NCBI GenBank assembly: GCA_946478675.1
Contig: CAMLEF010000016.1
Span: 1-27,154 of the forward strand
Reading direction: 5' to 3'
Source of the DNA: an uncultured Flavobacteriales bacterium
GTDB taxonomy: Bacteria > Bacteroidota > Bacteroidia > Palsa-965
Length of the DNA: 27,154 nucleotides
In this document: positions 20,501 to 27,154 of the stretch, one piece after another
Position numbering within the stretch: the stretch's first letter is position 1
How the letters are laid out: the number at the start of each line of letters is the position of its first letter
Position numbers and translations under genes: made by a program
Notes under the pieces: generated by a model
The model's database searches: none
What the model saw: the letters and a program-made list of their open reading frames with translations, nothing else
Told to the model about the DNA's origin: nothing

Positions 20501-23226
20501 GTGTACCAGTAGTAAACAGCGCCGACCGGAGCACCCGATGCGCTCAGCGTTACAGAGCCCGGGCCGCATCGAGAAGCGCCTGTTGTGACAGGAGCATTCG
20601 CCGCTGTGATCACGCTCACTGTTACAGCGCTAATGATGACCGAACATCCCGAAGGACCGGTAGCAACAACCTGGAACGTCGTGTTCGCTGTGAGGTTGCC
20701 GGTGGCGAACGAAAGCGTGTCGCAGTTGCCGGCTTGTGCGGAACCGATGTTCGTGCTGGTTGCTGCATTTTGTAATTGATAACTCACACCTTTCTGCGTG
20801 CCGATGACTTTGATTGCGCTTGCGGTGTTCGGGCAAATGGCAGCGGGCATCGCAACAAGGTTCATCGCGTCGGGCTGTTCGAGCAGCAGCGAATTCATCT
20901 CTGCGCTGCTGAGCGTGCGGTTGTAAATGCGGAAGTCGTCGAAGGCGCCGTTCGCATACGCATCACCCGACCAGTTGCTGCGGCCAATGTAGCAGATCGT
21001 GCGCACGACGTTTTGCGGTGCGGTGATCGTACCCGATACCAGCTGCGTGCCGTTCATGTACAGGCGGCCGGTTCCCGCGCTCCACGTGAACACGAGCAAC
21101 GACCATTGTCCCGTCGGGATCGTCGTGGAAGGACTGCTGATCTGTCCGCCGGAAGTTGTGCCGTTATACACTTCCGCTGCGGGACGACCGCTCGTTCCGT
21201 TGGTCACCGCCATAAGCACGTTGTTGTTGCCGGGGCCGTTTCCGAAATCGAAGACGCGGCTCCACGTGGCGTAGTTGTTCGTTTTCACCCAACAGCTCAC
21301 CGTGAAGCTGCTGCCGTTGAAATAAACGCCGTCCGGCACATCGATGTAACCGTTGCTGCCGTTGAAGAGCAGCGCGCCGCCCGCATTGCCGAAACGGTCC
21401 ATCGTAGCAGTGACGCCGCCGACCATTGTTCCGTTCAGGCCGTTGCCGCTGGCGTCGTTCGCGTTGCCGTTCATCGGGTAATACAGCACGAGCCCCGACG
21501 AAAGCGAAGAGAGCAACGCCGAGTTCATGCCCATGCCGTCGGGCGATTGGTTGATCGTGACGTCCGTCGTTACTGTTGCGGAGCAACCGCCTTTCGTGAT
21601 CGTCAGTGTATACGTTCCCGATGCAGCAAGCGTCGCGTTGGCGATCACCGGGTTTTGCTGCGTCGAAGAGAAACCGTTCGGGCCGCTCCATTGATACGTG
21701 GCGCCCGCAAGCGTCGCTCCGAAAAGCGTGAGCGAACTGCCTTCACATTGCGGCGAATTGGAAGAAGCCGGGCGCAGTTGCAAAATGAAAGGCGCCGTGA
21801 CCGTGCCGTTGATGTCATTCCACGTAGCGCTCGGGACCTGCAGCGTGGTGTAATCTTCGTTGCCGGAATTGTTCGGCTCGCCCGCATTCCAGTTCGTGTA
21901 AGTCGTCGGCGAACCGTCGGCCCAGAGGAACGTTCCTTCCGTCACCTGGTCGGTATAACCGATGAAGCAACCGGCCGTAGCGTGCGTATTCAGAAAGGTG
22001 TTCGTTGCTGCATCGGGAACCGTCGCGAGATTGCCGCCGTTGTTCTGGCAGGTCGTCTGCGCAGCGGTCCACGTTTGCGAGATAAGGCTGTAATAAAATT
22101 CATTTCCGTTGAAATTGCCCATGTAACGGAACGACGCCGCAGCAGGAATATCACCGAGCACGCCGTTGATCGTCAGCGATTGCGTTGAAGCCGCGCCGAT
22201 GGAAACCGGAACGTCGGTCGTCACGCGGACTTTATAGCCGGAGCCGGAAGGCATGCCCTGCGGGATGGTGCCGCTGATCGTGCCGGTCGTTGCAAAAGAA
22301 ACGAGCGAGCCGATCTGAATCGCATTGGTGAAGCTTCCTGCAGCATCCGACAGCTCGAGGCGATACATGTTGCCGTTGGAAACACCGCTGGAAGAAAAAT
22401 CAACGGCAATGGTTCCGCCTGCGCAAACGGACAACGGAGAAATGTTCGTCACGGAAACCGTCGCCGCATTACTCGTCGCGAGCGCTGCTGCTTCCTGCGC
22501 ATTCAGCGCGCGGTTGTACACGCGGAACTCATCCAGCGCACCGTCGATCGGGTACCAGTTGCTGCCGAAACGTCCGAGGCAAAGCTGCTTCGTGTTCATC
22601 GTGGTAAAAGACGAAGCGCCCGTCACCGTAGCGACCAGCGAACCGTTTACGTAGAGGTATTGCGCAGTGGCATCCATCACGTAAACCAGATGTACCCACG
22701 CGCCCGTTGTGTAACCGGCCAGCGTATAGTTCAGCGTCGTCTGGCTGACGTTGCCGATGCTGATGGAAAGGTTCGATCCCGACAAAGCCGTCAGCGCGAA
22801 TAAGCCGCCGCCCGCATCACCGTCCTTCGCGAACATGCAATGCGAACCGCCCGCCACGATATTGCCGAAGCCGTTGGTGCCGACGTTGCTGTTGAGGCGC
22901 ATCCAGTAGGAGAACGAAGCGCCCGTGGTGAATTGCAGCGTGCTGCTGTTCGGGATCGTGACACGTCCTGCGTTGTTGGGGCCACTCATGTTGCAAGCGG
23001 AATTCGCATTGCCCCATTGGTCAGCGACAATCGCGGCGGAACCGGAAAGCGTTCCGTTGTTGCTGTTGCCCGAAGCATCGAGCGCATTTCCGGTAAACGG
23101 ATAATAGGCTACGAGGCCGTTGGTGAGGTTCACCTGGGCGCGCAGTCCGAAAGCGAGTGAGAACAAAGCGAGCAACAGCAGGAGCAGGCGTTGCAGCAGT
23201 TTTGTTCGTGCGAAGAGTTGGTTCAT
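17596..23226 (-). CDS. giant T9SS-exported surface protein with LamG, C-type lectin and Ig/PKD-like repeats
   Basis: This is a 1876-residue protein. The frame is open to 23406, but the ATG at 23226 starts a strong signal peptide (MNQLFARTKLLQRLLLLLLA...) and is preceded by a -7 element. Domains in order: LamG/concanavalin-like 1 (32-250, ending LDEFRVYNRALNAQE); an Ig-like domain (255-355); a C-type lectin domain (365-485) with EPN (450-452) and WND (469-471), the calcium and sugar ligands of mannose-type lectins; an Ig-like domain (490-558); LamG 2 (576-785); two Ig-like domains (790-955); LamG 3 (960-1172); and Ig/PKD-like repeats to about 1790. A T9SS type A sorting domain ends the protein (1796-1876; VPNPTSGSTM, VFDATGRVIF, ATGVYQVKL). 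It is probably a cell-surface adhesin or glycan-binding protein. It is monocistronic, with its own terminator. Confidence 0.93.
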   Translation of the reverse strand: MNQLFARTKLLQRLLLLLLALFSLAFGLRAQVNLTNGLVAYYPFTGNALDASGNSNNGTLSGSAAIVADQWGNANSACNMSGPNNAGRVTIPNSSTLQFTTGASFSYWMRLNSNVGTNGFGNIVAGGSHCMFAKDGDAGGGLFALTALSGSNLSISIGNVSQTTLNYTLAGYTTGAWVHLVYVMDATAQYLYVNGSLVATVTGASSFTTMNTKQLCLGRFGSNWYPIDGALDEFRVYNRALNAQEAAALATSNAATVSVTNISPLSVCAGGTIAVDFSSSGVSNGNMYRLELSDAAGSFTNAIQIGSLVSFATTGTISGTIPQGMPSGSGYKVRVTTDVPVSIGAASTQSLTINGVLGDIPAAASFRYMGNFNGNEFYYSLISQTWTAAQTTCQNNGGNLATVPDAATNTFLNTHATAGCFIGYTDQVTEGTFLWADGSPTTYTNWNAGEPNNSGNEDYTTLQVPSATWNDINGTVTAPFILQLRPASSNSPQCEGSSLTLFGATLAGATYQWSGPNGFSSTQQNPVIANATLAASGTYTLTITKGGCSATVTTDVTINQSPDGMGMNSALLSSLSSGLVLYYPMNGNANDASGNGLNGTMVGGVTATMDRFGNAGGALLFNGSNGYIDVPDGVYFNGSSFTVSCWVKTNNYATWSRVFDFGNGPGNNNVLMAVTNGTSGRPAAEVYNGTTSGGQISSPSTTIPTGQWSLLVFTWSAGTGRLYMNGTQLVSGTITAPQNVVRTICYIGRSNWSGDAYANGAFDDFRIYNRTLSSAEMNSLLLEQPDAMNLVAMPAAICPNTASAIKVIGTQKGVSYQLQNAATSTNIGSAQAGNCDTLSFATGNLTANTTFQVVATGPSGCSVIISAVTVSVITAANAPVTTGASRCGPGSVTLSASGAPVGAVYYWYTAATGGTQIFIGPAYTTPSLNATTNYYVSIYANGCESNRTPVIATINLATSPTVNLYSGLIMHYKMNGNVADSSGRSNNATLVSTGTYVNDRLNQPNSALSIASNNYIDCGTPSDMQALTNQVTVSMWVNANYFAGGNMPLLNDWANTGVYSGFYGYWDAQNVQQNRVRWRVDGNAYLESNVNVPFGQWTLITCTYDGSWLRTYQDGQLTGAYNYVGSIGWTGTPTQIGRQANGSGSQIYSGKLDDIRVYNRALNADEIMALYFNDNVAFSNTPLCAGSTLVLSAPTIPGATYSWSGPNGFSSSQEDPAPVTNVSAADAGTYTLVITNTNNGCVSSPQVNTVVVNALPTAPTTVNDTVCASGNAVLTASGGSGYNWYAYPVAGSVVNTGATYTINNLSVTDTFYVSTVSAAGCESPTRTPVIAVYQNPIQSNLVVTGSTICAGNNATVMIQNSQPGVSYVAYYNAAAVSSAANGNGGTIGLTINTASLANGSNTISIVATQASCGSVTLSSTATVIINPLPSATVTASGPTTFCTGGSVTLSAPAGLTYNWNTGAVSQSINVNSSGSYSVIVTDANGCSNSSSVTNVSVVTPPTAGITAAGPTTFCQGDNVTLSASGGGTYTWSNGSTAASINATVSGNYFVIASNGTCADTSAVIAVTVNPSPTVTVTASGATTFCTGGDVTLTSSAASGNTWSNSATTNAIVVTQSGNYSVMVTDGNGCSGTSAAVNVNVLAQPVATISASGPLTFCQGDNVVLTANGGTGYDWSNGSTSTAILVSNAGTYYVVASNGYCADTSSTVTVNVNPLPTVNFSMGVDTFFCINSPVYTLQAGSPAGGTYSGPGVSGNQFNPATSGTGYVTIDYSYTDANGCSATASSTVYVDVCTGVPVLQDATLSAVPNPTSGSTMISWPSNSGITQLEVFDATGRVIFSKQVEGLQQQEISLNAFATGVYQVKLTGKEVLFLRIVRE
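18091..18942 (-). repeat. A-B-A-B duplicated Ig/PKD-like repeat unit inside the surface protein
   Basis: Residues 1429-1712 hold four ~71-residue repeats. Repeats 1 and 3 share TTFCTGG(S/D)VTL, YSV(I/M)VTD(A/G)NGCS. Repeats 2 and 4 share TFCQGDNV, WSNGST and ASNG(T/Y)CADTS. The alternation shows that a two-domain unit of about 426 bp was duplicated as a block (18942-18517 and 18516-18091). Confidence 0.8.
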
Positions 23227-23254
23227 CGTCGTTGGATTTGGAAATGGGGCTACA

Positions 23255-23262
23255 CAAAAATA
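23255..23262 (-). promoter_or_regulatory. -7 promoter element (TATTTTTG) for the surface-protein gene
   Basis: The minus strand reads TATTTTTG, a full TAnnTTTG match, 28 bp before the ATG at 23226. No clear -33 TTTG is seen. It also supports the choice of the 23226 start over the longer frame. Confidence 0.5.
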
Positions 23263-23425
23263 TTTCCACCTTTCCCCGTTTGTTAAGGAAAGTGTCGCTG
23301 GGGGTGACACGAAGGAAATTCCAGCGGGATGGGATGGGTTAAAATCGTTGATTTTAAAGGGATAGAGAGAAAAAACTTGTGACTTCATAAGACTATAGTC
23401 ATGCAAGCTTTCCCTGCTGAATAAT

Positions 23426-23433
23426 TACCTTCG
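23426..23433 (+). promoter_or_regulatory. -7-like element (TACCTTCG) for the saccharopine dehydrogenase gene
   Basis: TACCTTCG differs at one base from TACCTTTG and ends 6 bp before the ATG at 23440. If used, the transcript would be leaderless or nearly so. No -33 TTTG at the expected distance. Confidence 0.35.
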
Positions 23434-23439
23434 CAGCCT

Positions 23440-24771
23440 ATGAAAACCATTCTCGTCATTGGCGCCGGTCGCTCTTCTTTTTCGCTGATTCATTACCTGC
23501 TCGAACATGCTGCGGAATGCGGCTGGCAGGTGCGCGTCGGCGACATGGATGAAAAGAACGCGGCGGCAAAGATAAACGGTCATGCAGCCGGCTCGTCGTT
23601 CCGTTTCGATATTAACGATGCGGCGCTGCGTGAAAAAGAAGTGGCCAACGCGGCGATCGTCGTTTCCATGCTGCCGGCGTTCATGCACGGCGCGGTGGCG
23701 AAAGAATGCGTGAAGCAGGGAAAACATCTCGTGACCGCGTCTTACGTTTCCGACGAGATGCGCGCGCTGGATGCGGAAGCGAAATCGAAAGGCTGCATCC
23801 TGCTGAACGAGATCGGGCTCGACCCCGGCATCGACCACATGTCGGCCATGCAGATCATCGACCAGGTGCGGGCGAAAGGCGGGGAGATGACGGCGTTCTA
23901 TTCCTACTGCGGCGGATTGGTCGCCCCGGAATCGAACGACAATCCCTGGGGGTACAAGTTTTCCTGGAATCCGCGTAATGTCATTCTGGCCGGGCAGGCG
24001 ACTGCTCAATACATTGAAAATGGAAAGTATAAATACCTGCCTTACAATCGTTTGTTTTCATCTTCTGAAACAATCGCTGTAGATGGATGGGGCGAATACG
24101 ATGCGTACGCCAACCGCGATTCATTGTCGTATCGTGCGGTGTACGGACTGGAAAATATCCCGACAATGCTGCGCGGAACGCTGCGCGAAAAAGGTTTCTG
24201 TCAGGCCTGGAACGCTTTCGTGCAGCTCGGCTGGACCGACGATACATTCAAGATTCACGACGCGAACGAGCTCAGCTATTCGCAGCTGCTGGATGCTTTC
24301 CTGCCGAAAGGAACCGGCGACCAGAAACAGCGCCTTGCCGACTTTCTGCGCGAGCCGGTGAATGGCGATGTGCTGTCGAAACTCGAATGGGCCGGCATTT
24401 TCTCCGACGAAAAGATCCGCCTCACGGAAGCATCACCCGCACAAATCCTGCAGGACCTGCTCGAGCGCAAGTGGCTGCGGCAGCCCGGCGAAAAAGACCT
24501 GGTCGTGCTGCAGCACCGTTTCGAAGACAAGCTCGGCGGCACAAATCATCGGCTGCTGTCTTCGCTCGTCCTGAAAGGCGAAGACGAAGTGCACACCGCC
24601 ATGGCCAAAACCGTCGGACTTCCCGCAGCGATCGCCGTGAAAATGATCTTCACCGGCAAATTGAACCGTCGCGGCGTTTGCGTCCCGGTAACGGCGGATA
24701 TTTATGAGCCTGTGCTGAAAGAGCTGGAAGGTTTTGGCATTCGTTTCAGCGAGAAGGAAGAAACGTTCTGA
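23440..24771 (+). CDS. saccharopine dehydrogenase family NAD(P)-dependent reductase
   Basis: This is a 443-residue enzyme. The N-terminal Rossmann fold begins MKTILVIGAGRSS (GxGxxS-type nucleotide loop) with an acidic residue after the second strand (GDMDEKNA). The middle block VVSMLPAFMHGAVAKECVKQ, GKHLVTASYVSDEM and LLNEIGLDPGIDHMSAM closely follows the saccharopine reductase/dehydrogenase (LYS9-like) family. The C-terminal catalytic domain contains SYCGGLVAPESNDNPWGYKFSW. In Bacteroidota such proteins are annotated for lysine catabolism via saccharopine to 2-aminoadipate semialdehyde; the lysine-ketoglutarate reductase partner is not in the window. Length is that of the stand-alone family. 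It is monocistronic, followed by a very strong terminator. Confidence 0.92.
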   Translation: MKTILVIGAGRSSFSLIHYLLEHAAECGWQVRVGDMDEKNAAAKINGHAAGSSFRFDINDAALREKEVANAAIVVSMLPAFMHGAVAKECVKQGKHLVTASYVSDEMRALDAEAKSKGCILLNEIGLDPGIDHMSAMQIIDQVRAKGGEMTAFYSYCGGLVAPESNDNPWGYKFSWNPRNVILAGQATAQYIENGKYKYLPYNRLFSSSETIAVDGWGEYDAYANRDSLSYRAVYGLENIPTMLRGTLREKGFCQAWNAFVQLGWTDDTFKIHDANELSYSQLLDAFLPKGTGDQKQRLADFLREPVNGDVLSKLEWAGIFSDEKIRLTEASPAQILQDLLERKWLRQPGEKDLVVLQHRFEDKLGGTNHRLLSSLVLKGEDEVHTAMAKTVGLPAAIAVKMIFTGKLNRRGVCVPVTADIYEPVLKELEGFGIRFSEKEETF

Positions 24772-24795
24772 TCGAACGAAAAAGAGAATCGAATT

Positions 24796-24844
24796 AAAAA
24801 ATTAAACCTCGAAGGATTTGGAATCCTTCGAGGTTTAATTTTTT
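24796..24844. terminator. bidirectional terminator, 23-bp perfect stem
   Basis: Positions 24796-24818 pair perfectly with 24822-24844 around a 3-nt loop TGG. The stem core is AACCTCGAAGGATT, flanked by A6 on one side and T6 on the other. It separates the convergent saccharopine dehydrogenase gene and the exported-protein gene. Confidence 0.95.
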
Positions 24845-24861
24845 CTCATTATAGAATCCGC

Positions 24862-25296
24862 TTACTGCGGTCGCGCGACGCCTTCGGCAGGAGCAACGGT
24901 AGCGCTGTCGCTGGAAGTACGTTTGTTGCCGTGCTTCACTTTTTGCGAGCCGCCTTCATCGATCGCGATAGGAGCGGGGGCGCCTTCGGAAGGATTGGTG
25001 CTTTTCTGGGAATTCTGCGCTTCCTGTTTCGGCTTGGCTTCCGTAGAAGATCCCTGCGAGTTGCCGTTGGTGGCCGTTCCATTCTGCGGGCGGCCTTTCG
25101 TGGGACGGCTGGAACCGCCTTCGTCAATCGTGATCGTTCCCGAACCGCCACCGGGAGCGGGAGCGCTGCGGTTGGTGTTGGTCTTCGTCGTGTCTTTCTG
25201 CTCCTTTTTCTTCTTGTCCTTGTCGGATTGAGCATGTGCGGATTGCGCGAACGCCAGTCCGGCAAACAGGAGCAGCAGGGTAAGGAATCGTTTCAT
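24862..25296 (-). CDS. small exported, disordered protein with repeated IDEGGS motif
   Basis: This is a 144-residue protein with a signal peptide (MKRFLTLLLLFAGLAFAQSAHAQ) and a polar, low-complexity mature part rich in Lys, Ser, Thr, Asn, Pro and Gly. A Lys-rich stretch (DKDKKKKEQKDTTK) follows cleavage. The only ordered-looking feature is a motif present twice about 55 residues apart: GTITIDEGGSSRP and APIAIDEGGSQKV. No known domain and no sorting tail. It is probably periplasmic and perhaps peptidoglycan- or polyanion-associated through its positive charge, which is speculation. It lies downstream of the barrel/SPOR protein on the same strand but has its own -7 element and is separated from it by a word-repeat palindrome. 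Confidence 0.75.
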   Translation of the reverse strand: MKRFLTLLLLFAGLAFAQSAHAQSDKDKKKKEQKDTTKTNTNRSAPAPGGGSGTITIDEGGSSRPTKGRPQNGTATNGNSQGSSTEAKPKQEAQNSQKSTNPSEGAPAPIAIDEGGSQKVKHGNKRTSSDSATVAPAEGVARPQ

Positions 25297-25322
25297 GGTA
25301 ACGGGAGTTTCTAGTGTCTTTT

Positions 25323-25330
25323 CAAAGATA
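25323..25330 (-). promoter_or_regulatory. -7 promoter element (TATCTTTG) for the exported-protein gene
   Basis: The minus strand reads TATCTTTG, a full TAnnTTTG match, 26 bp before the ATG at 25296. No TTTG at -33. Confidence 0.5.
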
Positions 25331-25351
25331 ATGCCATTTGCGAAAGTTCCG

Positions 25352-25420
25352 GGTTCAATGTTTAAGGTTCAACGTTCTCCTTCAAAAACAACCTTGAACC
25401 TTGAACGCAGAACCTTGAAC
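25352..25420. repeat. CCTTGAA word repeat with inverted copies
   Basis: GGTTCAA (25352-25358) and AAGGTTCAAC (25364-25373) on one side face ACCTTGAACCTTGAAC (25391-25406) and AACCTTGAAC (25411-25420) on the other, with a short spacer. They form an imperfect stem. The last copy runs into the stop codon (25420-25422) of the barrel/SPOR gene, so it may be that gene's 3' processing or termination structure. Confidence 0.7.
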
Positions 25421-27154
25421 TATTTCAACAATTCCAATGCTTCAGGAACGGTGACCTGCTGTCCTTTGAAGAAAGCGATCACGAACGCGTCGGGGAAACC
25501 CTGTGCGCGCATCTGGTCGCGGATGGCCATGATGGATTGGTAATCGTTCGTGCTGCCGACGGTATAACGGTTGAGGCCGGCCGCAGTCACGTCTTTCTTC
25601 AGCCCGGTGATCTTGTTCAGCTTCTCCTGCACGTCGGCCGGCGGTTCGTTTTTGAAGACGCCCACCTGCACGCGGAATTCCACGAAGCTCTTCACGTCGG
25701 CGCTCTTCTCTTTGTTCTCGTTCAGGTCTTCTGCAGGTTCTGTTTTCACGTACGTCGCGCCGGCTTTTTCGAGCGGGATGCGTTTGCCGTTTTTGTAAGC
25801 GGTGATGAACGCGCCGTTGTAGCCTTTCACCAGCAGCTGGGCCTTCGCATTGGCCGCCTGCTCGAACGTAGAGTAGGAGCCGCTCGTGTATTTGTAAAGA
25901 CCGTCTTCCGTTTTGAAAACGCTCAGGTTCGGAACGTCGGCGAATGCATCTTTCGAGATCGGACGTTTGAAGGCGCCGAGCTGCACACGGAATACAACTC
26001 CCGTATCGGCAGGATTGATCGTCGTGTTGCCCGCAGAACCGGAGTTGCCGCCATTCCCGGCGGAGCCTGAATCTCCACTGTTACCGGAGTTTCCTCCATT
26101 GCCGGAATTGCCTCCGATGCCAGAATTTCCTGCAACACCTGTCGAACCGGAATTACCGTTATTGCCTGTATTACCCGTGTTGCCGCCGTTACCAGAATTT
26201 CCGGAAGAACCAGACGATCCGGAATTTCCAGTGTTACCTGTATTACCGCTGTTGCCTCCGTTTCCGGTATTACCCGAATTCCCCGCAACGCCCGTTGAGC
26301 CATTGTTGCCGGATGAACCGCTGTTACCAGCCGATCCCGTAGAGCCGGAGCTGCCCGTATTGTTCACGAATACATCCGTCACCTCGACGTATTTGCCGTT
26401 CGCATTTTTGTAAACGATCACGGGTTTAACAAAACCCTGCTGCTCGAGCTGCTTGCGGCGTTTTTCCGCTTCGCGCAGGTCCGTGAATTTTCCGGCCGTG
26501 TAAATCGTGGACGAATCATTCAACAACGTGCCGGAAACGTCGGAGACGCTCAGCATTTTCGTCATCAGCGCATTCGGGATACCGCCGGAGTATGTGCCCA
26601 GCGAAACCATGTATGTTTTCGATCCGCCGCCGGTGCCCGCCAGATTCTGTCGCGTCAGGATTTCCTGCGTGGCGAAAAGCTCACCGGTGGAATCGTTGTA
26701 CATATCCCAGCGGCGCTTGATGATCGAGTCGGTAAGGCCGATGCCGTTTTCATCCGCAAAAAGATCGCGCGAGGTGCCGGCTTCCTTATCGCGGTAATCC
26801 GCCGTAAGGTCTTTGTCGTCATCGAGCGGGCAACCTTTCAGGTCGACGGTCACGCCTTTCGGAGTGAGGCCGCAGCTGTCGGAAAGATCGAGAATGCCGT
26901 CGCCGTCGTAATCTTCGTCGTTGAACGCATACAGCGACGTATCGGCAAACACTTCATGCGTCGTATCGATCTTCTCCGGGCCGTTCAGGTTGTAACGAAG
27001 CGTGAAAGCCGTGAAAACGAAGTTGTCGTTTTTCGAATTGCCTTTCCGGTTGCCGGTGCTCGTTTCACTAATGCCGTCGATGTAATCGGTGAAGGAGAAA
27101 TGGAACGTCGTGCCGATTTTCGCATCCCACTGGTCGGTGAGCTTGAACGAAAAG
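25420..27154 (-). CDS. outer-membrane barrel protein with TSP3 repeats, three SPOR domains and collagen-like tract (5' end outside window)
   Basis: 577 residues are visible; the start is beyond the right edge. The first ~65 visible residues look like the end of an outer-membrane beta-barrel (FHFSFTDYIDGIS, FVFTAFTLRYNLNG). Thrombospondin type 3-like calcium repeats follow (about 75-120; NDEDYDGDGILDLSDSCG, KGCPLDDDKDL). The rest is three SPOR-like domains: about 178-257 (YMVSLGTYSGG), about 385-460 (FRVQLGAFKRP) and about 490-577 (FRVQVGVFKNE). Between the first and second lies a 37-triplet X-Y-Gly tract (about 265-375). SPOR domains bind glycan strands of peptidoglycan lacking stem peptides, so the protein probably tethers the outer membrane to the wall, in place of the OmpA domain that usually follows barrel plus TSP3. 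Confidence 0.85.
   Translation of the reverse strand, partial: FSFKLTDQWDAKIGTTFHFSFTDYIDGISETSTGNRKGNSKNDNFVFTAFTLRYNLNGPEKIDTTHEVFADTSLYAFNDEDYDGDGILDLSDSCGLTPKGVTVDLKGCPLDDDKDLTADYRDKEAGTSRDLFADENGIGLTDSIIKRRWDMYNDSTGELFATQEILTRQNLAGTGGGSKTYMVSLGTYSGGIPNALMTKMLSVSDVSGTLLNDSSTIYTAGKFTDLREAEKRRKQLEQQGFVKPVIVYKNANGKYVEVTDVFVNNTGSSGSTGSAGNSGSSGNNGSTGVAGNSGNTGNGGNSGNTGNTGNSGSSGSSGNSGNGGNTGNTGNNGNSGSTGVAGNSGIGGNSGNGGNSGNSGDSGSAGNGGNSGSAGNTTINPADTGVVFRVQLGAFKRPISKDAFADVPNLSVFKTEDGLYKYTSGSYSTFEQAANAKAQLLVKGYNGAFITAYKNGKRIPLEKAGATYVKTEPAEDLNENKEKSADVKSFVEFRVQVGVFKNEPPADVQEKLNKITGLKKDVTAAGLNRYTVGSTNDYQSIMAIRDQMRAQGFPDAFVIAFFKGQQVTVPEALELLK
26029..26361 (-). repeat. 37 X-Y-Gly triplets (collagen-like) encoded in 333 bp
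   Basis: Glycine occupies every third position for 111 residues. The X and Y positions are almost only Asn, Ser, Thr, Ala or Gly (NSG, NTG, SSG, NGG common; VAG twice; IGG and DSG once), with no proline. Synonymous codons vary freely (ggt, gga, ggc, ggg; aat, aac; tcc, tct, tcg, tca, agc, agt), so the DNA is not a simple 9-bp satellite and the protein pattern seems selected. Confidence 0.9.

Noticed and set aside
17689..22188. Several long plus-strand frames (for example 17689-18624, 19000-19908, 20776-22188)
   Set aside because: They lie opposite the large surface-protein gene, are Arg/Val/Ala-rich and lack recognisable domains. Codon-bias shadows.
26029..26361. Simple 9-bp microsatellite expansion
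   Set aside because: Synonymous codons differ from triplet to triplet, so there is no nucleotide-level tandem unit. The regularity is at the protein level.

Overview
The window reads as chromosomal DNA of a Bacteroidota bacterium with fairly high GC for the phylum. The evidence is threefold. Three secreted proteins carry type IX secretion (T9SS) type A sorting tails. Several starts are preceded by the Bacteroidota housekeeping promoter element TAnnTTTG, with a near-perfect TTTG-N19-TACCTTTG at 15765-15795. The gene content (propeller/Y_Y_Y histidine kinase with LytTR regulator, DUF4476, YHYH, SPOR/barrel proteins) is typical of the phylum. I see no rRNA, tRNA, transposase or CRISPR.

Layout. 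1-3300: on the minus strand, a membrane PP2C/SpoIIE-type phosphatase and dihydrolipoyl dehydrogenase, each followed by a strong terminator. 3400-9130: a plus-strand signalling block. It holds a hybrid-propeller LytS-type histidine kinase and an overlapping LytTR response regulator. A compact palindromic operator pair and promoter follow, then a secreted T9SS-type protein gene whose reading frame is cut by one in-frame TGA. 9187-12375: a minus-strand J-domain membrane protein, then a plus-strand cassette of ECF sigma factor, small one-TM protein (probable anti-sigma), CpxP/CnrX-like periplasmic sensor and secreted YHYH protein. 12376-14200: a structured intergenic region and a DUF4476 protein (minus) with Thr-rich linkers. 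14202-17360: a helical-repeat protein, an MmpS-like lipoprotein, a CinA-family amidase and a small hypothetical protein. 17596-23226: a 1876-residue surface protein with three LamG domains, a C-type lectin domain and many Ig/PKD-like repeats. 23440-27154: a saccharopine dehydrogenase-type reductase, a disordered exported protein, and the 3' part of an outer-membrane barrel protein with TSP3 calcium repeats, SPOR domains and a collagen-like X-Y-Gly tract.

The best candidate for an undescribed system is the ECF cassette. The stretch before the sigma gene and the stretch before the YHYH gene share CCGCAAGTTTT-N12-CGTCTAA with identical spacing, which looks like a self-regulated ECF promoter controlling both. 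The order sigma / small TM protein / periplasmic metal-sensor-like protein parallels the cnrYXH type of metal-responsive system, here with a T9SS-exported histidine-rich effector. A second candidate is the histidine kinase/LytTR pair, with two CGGT-N4-ACCG sites 21 bp apart in front of the adjacent secreted-protein gene.

Several gene ends carry word-like repeats (AATGTGCT, CATAGG/CCTATG, ATTCGTA, CCTTGAA), arranged in inverted fashion or next to stop codons. They look like phylum-style intergenic structural repeats.
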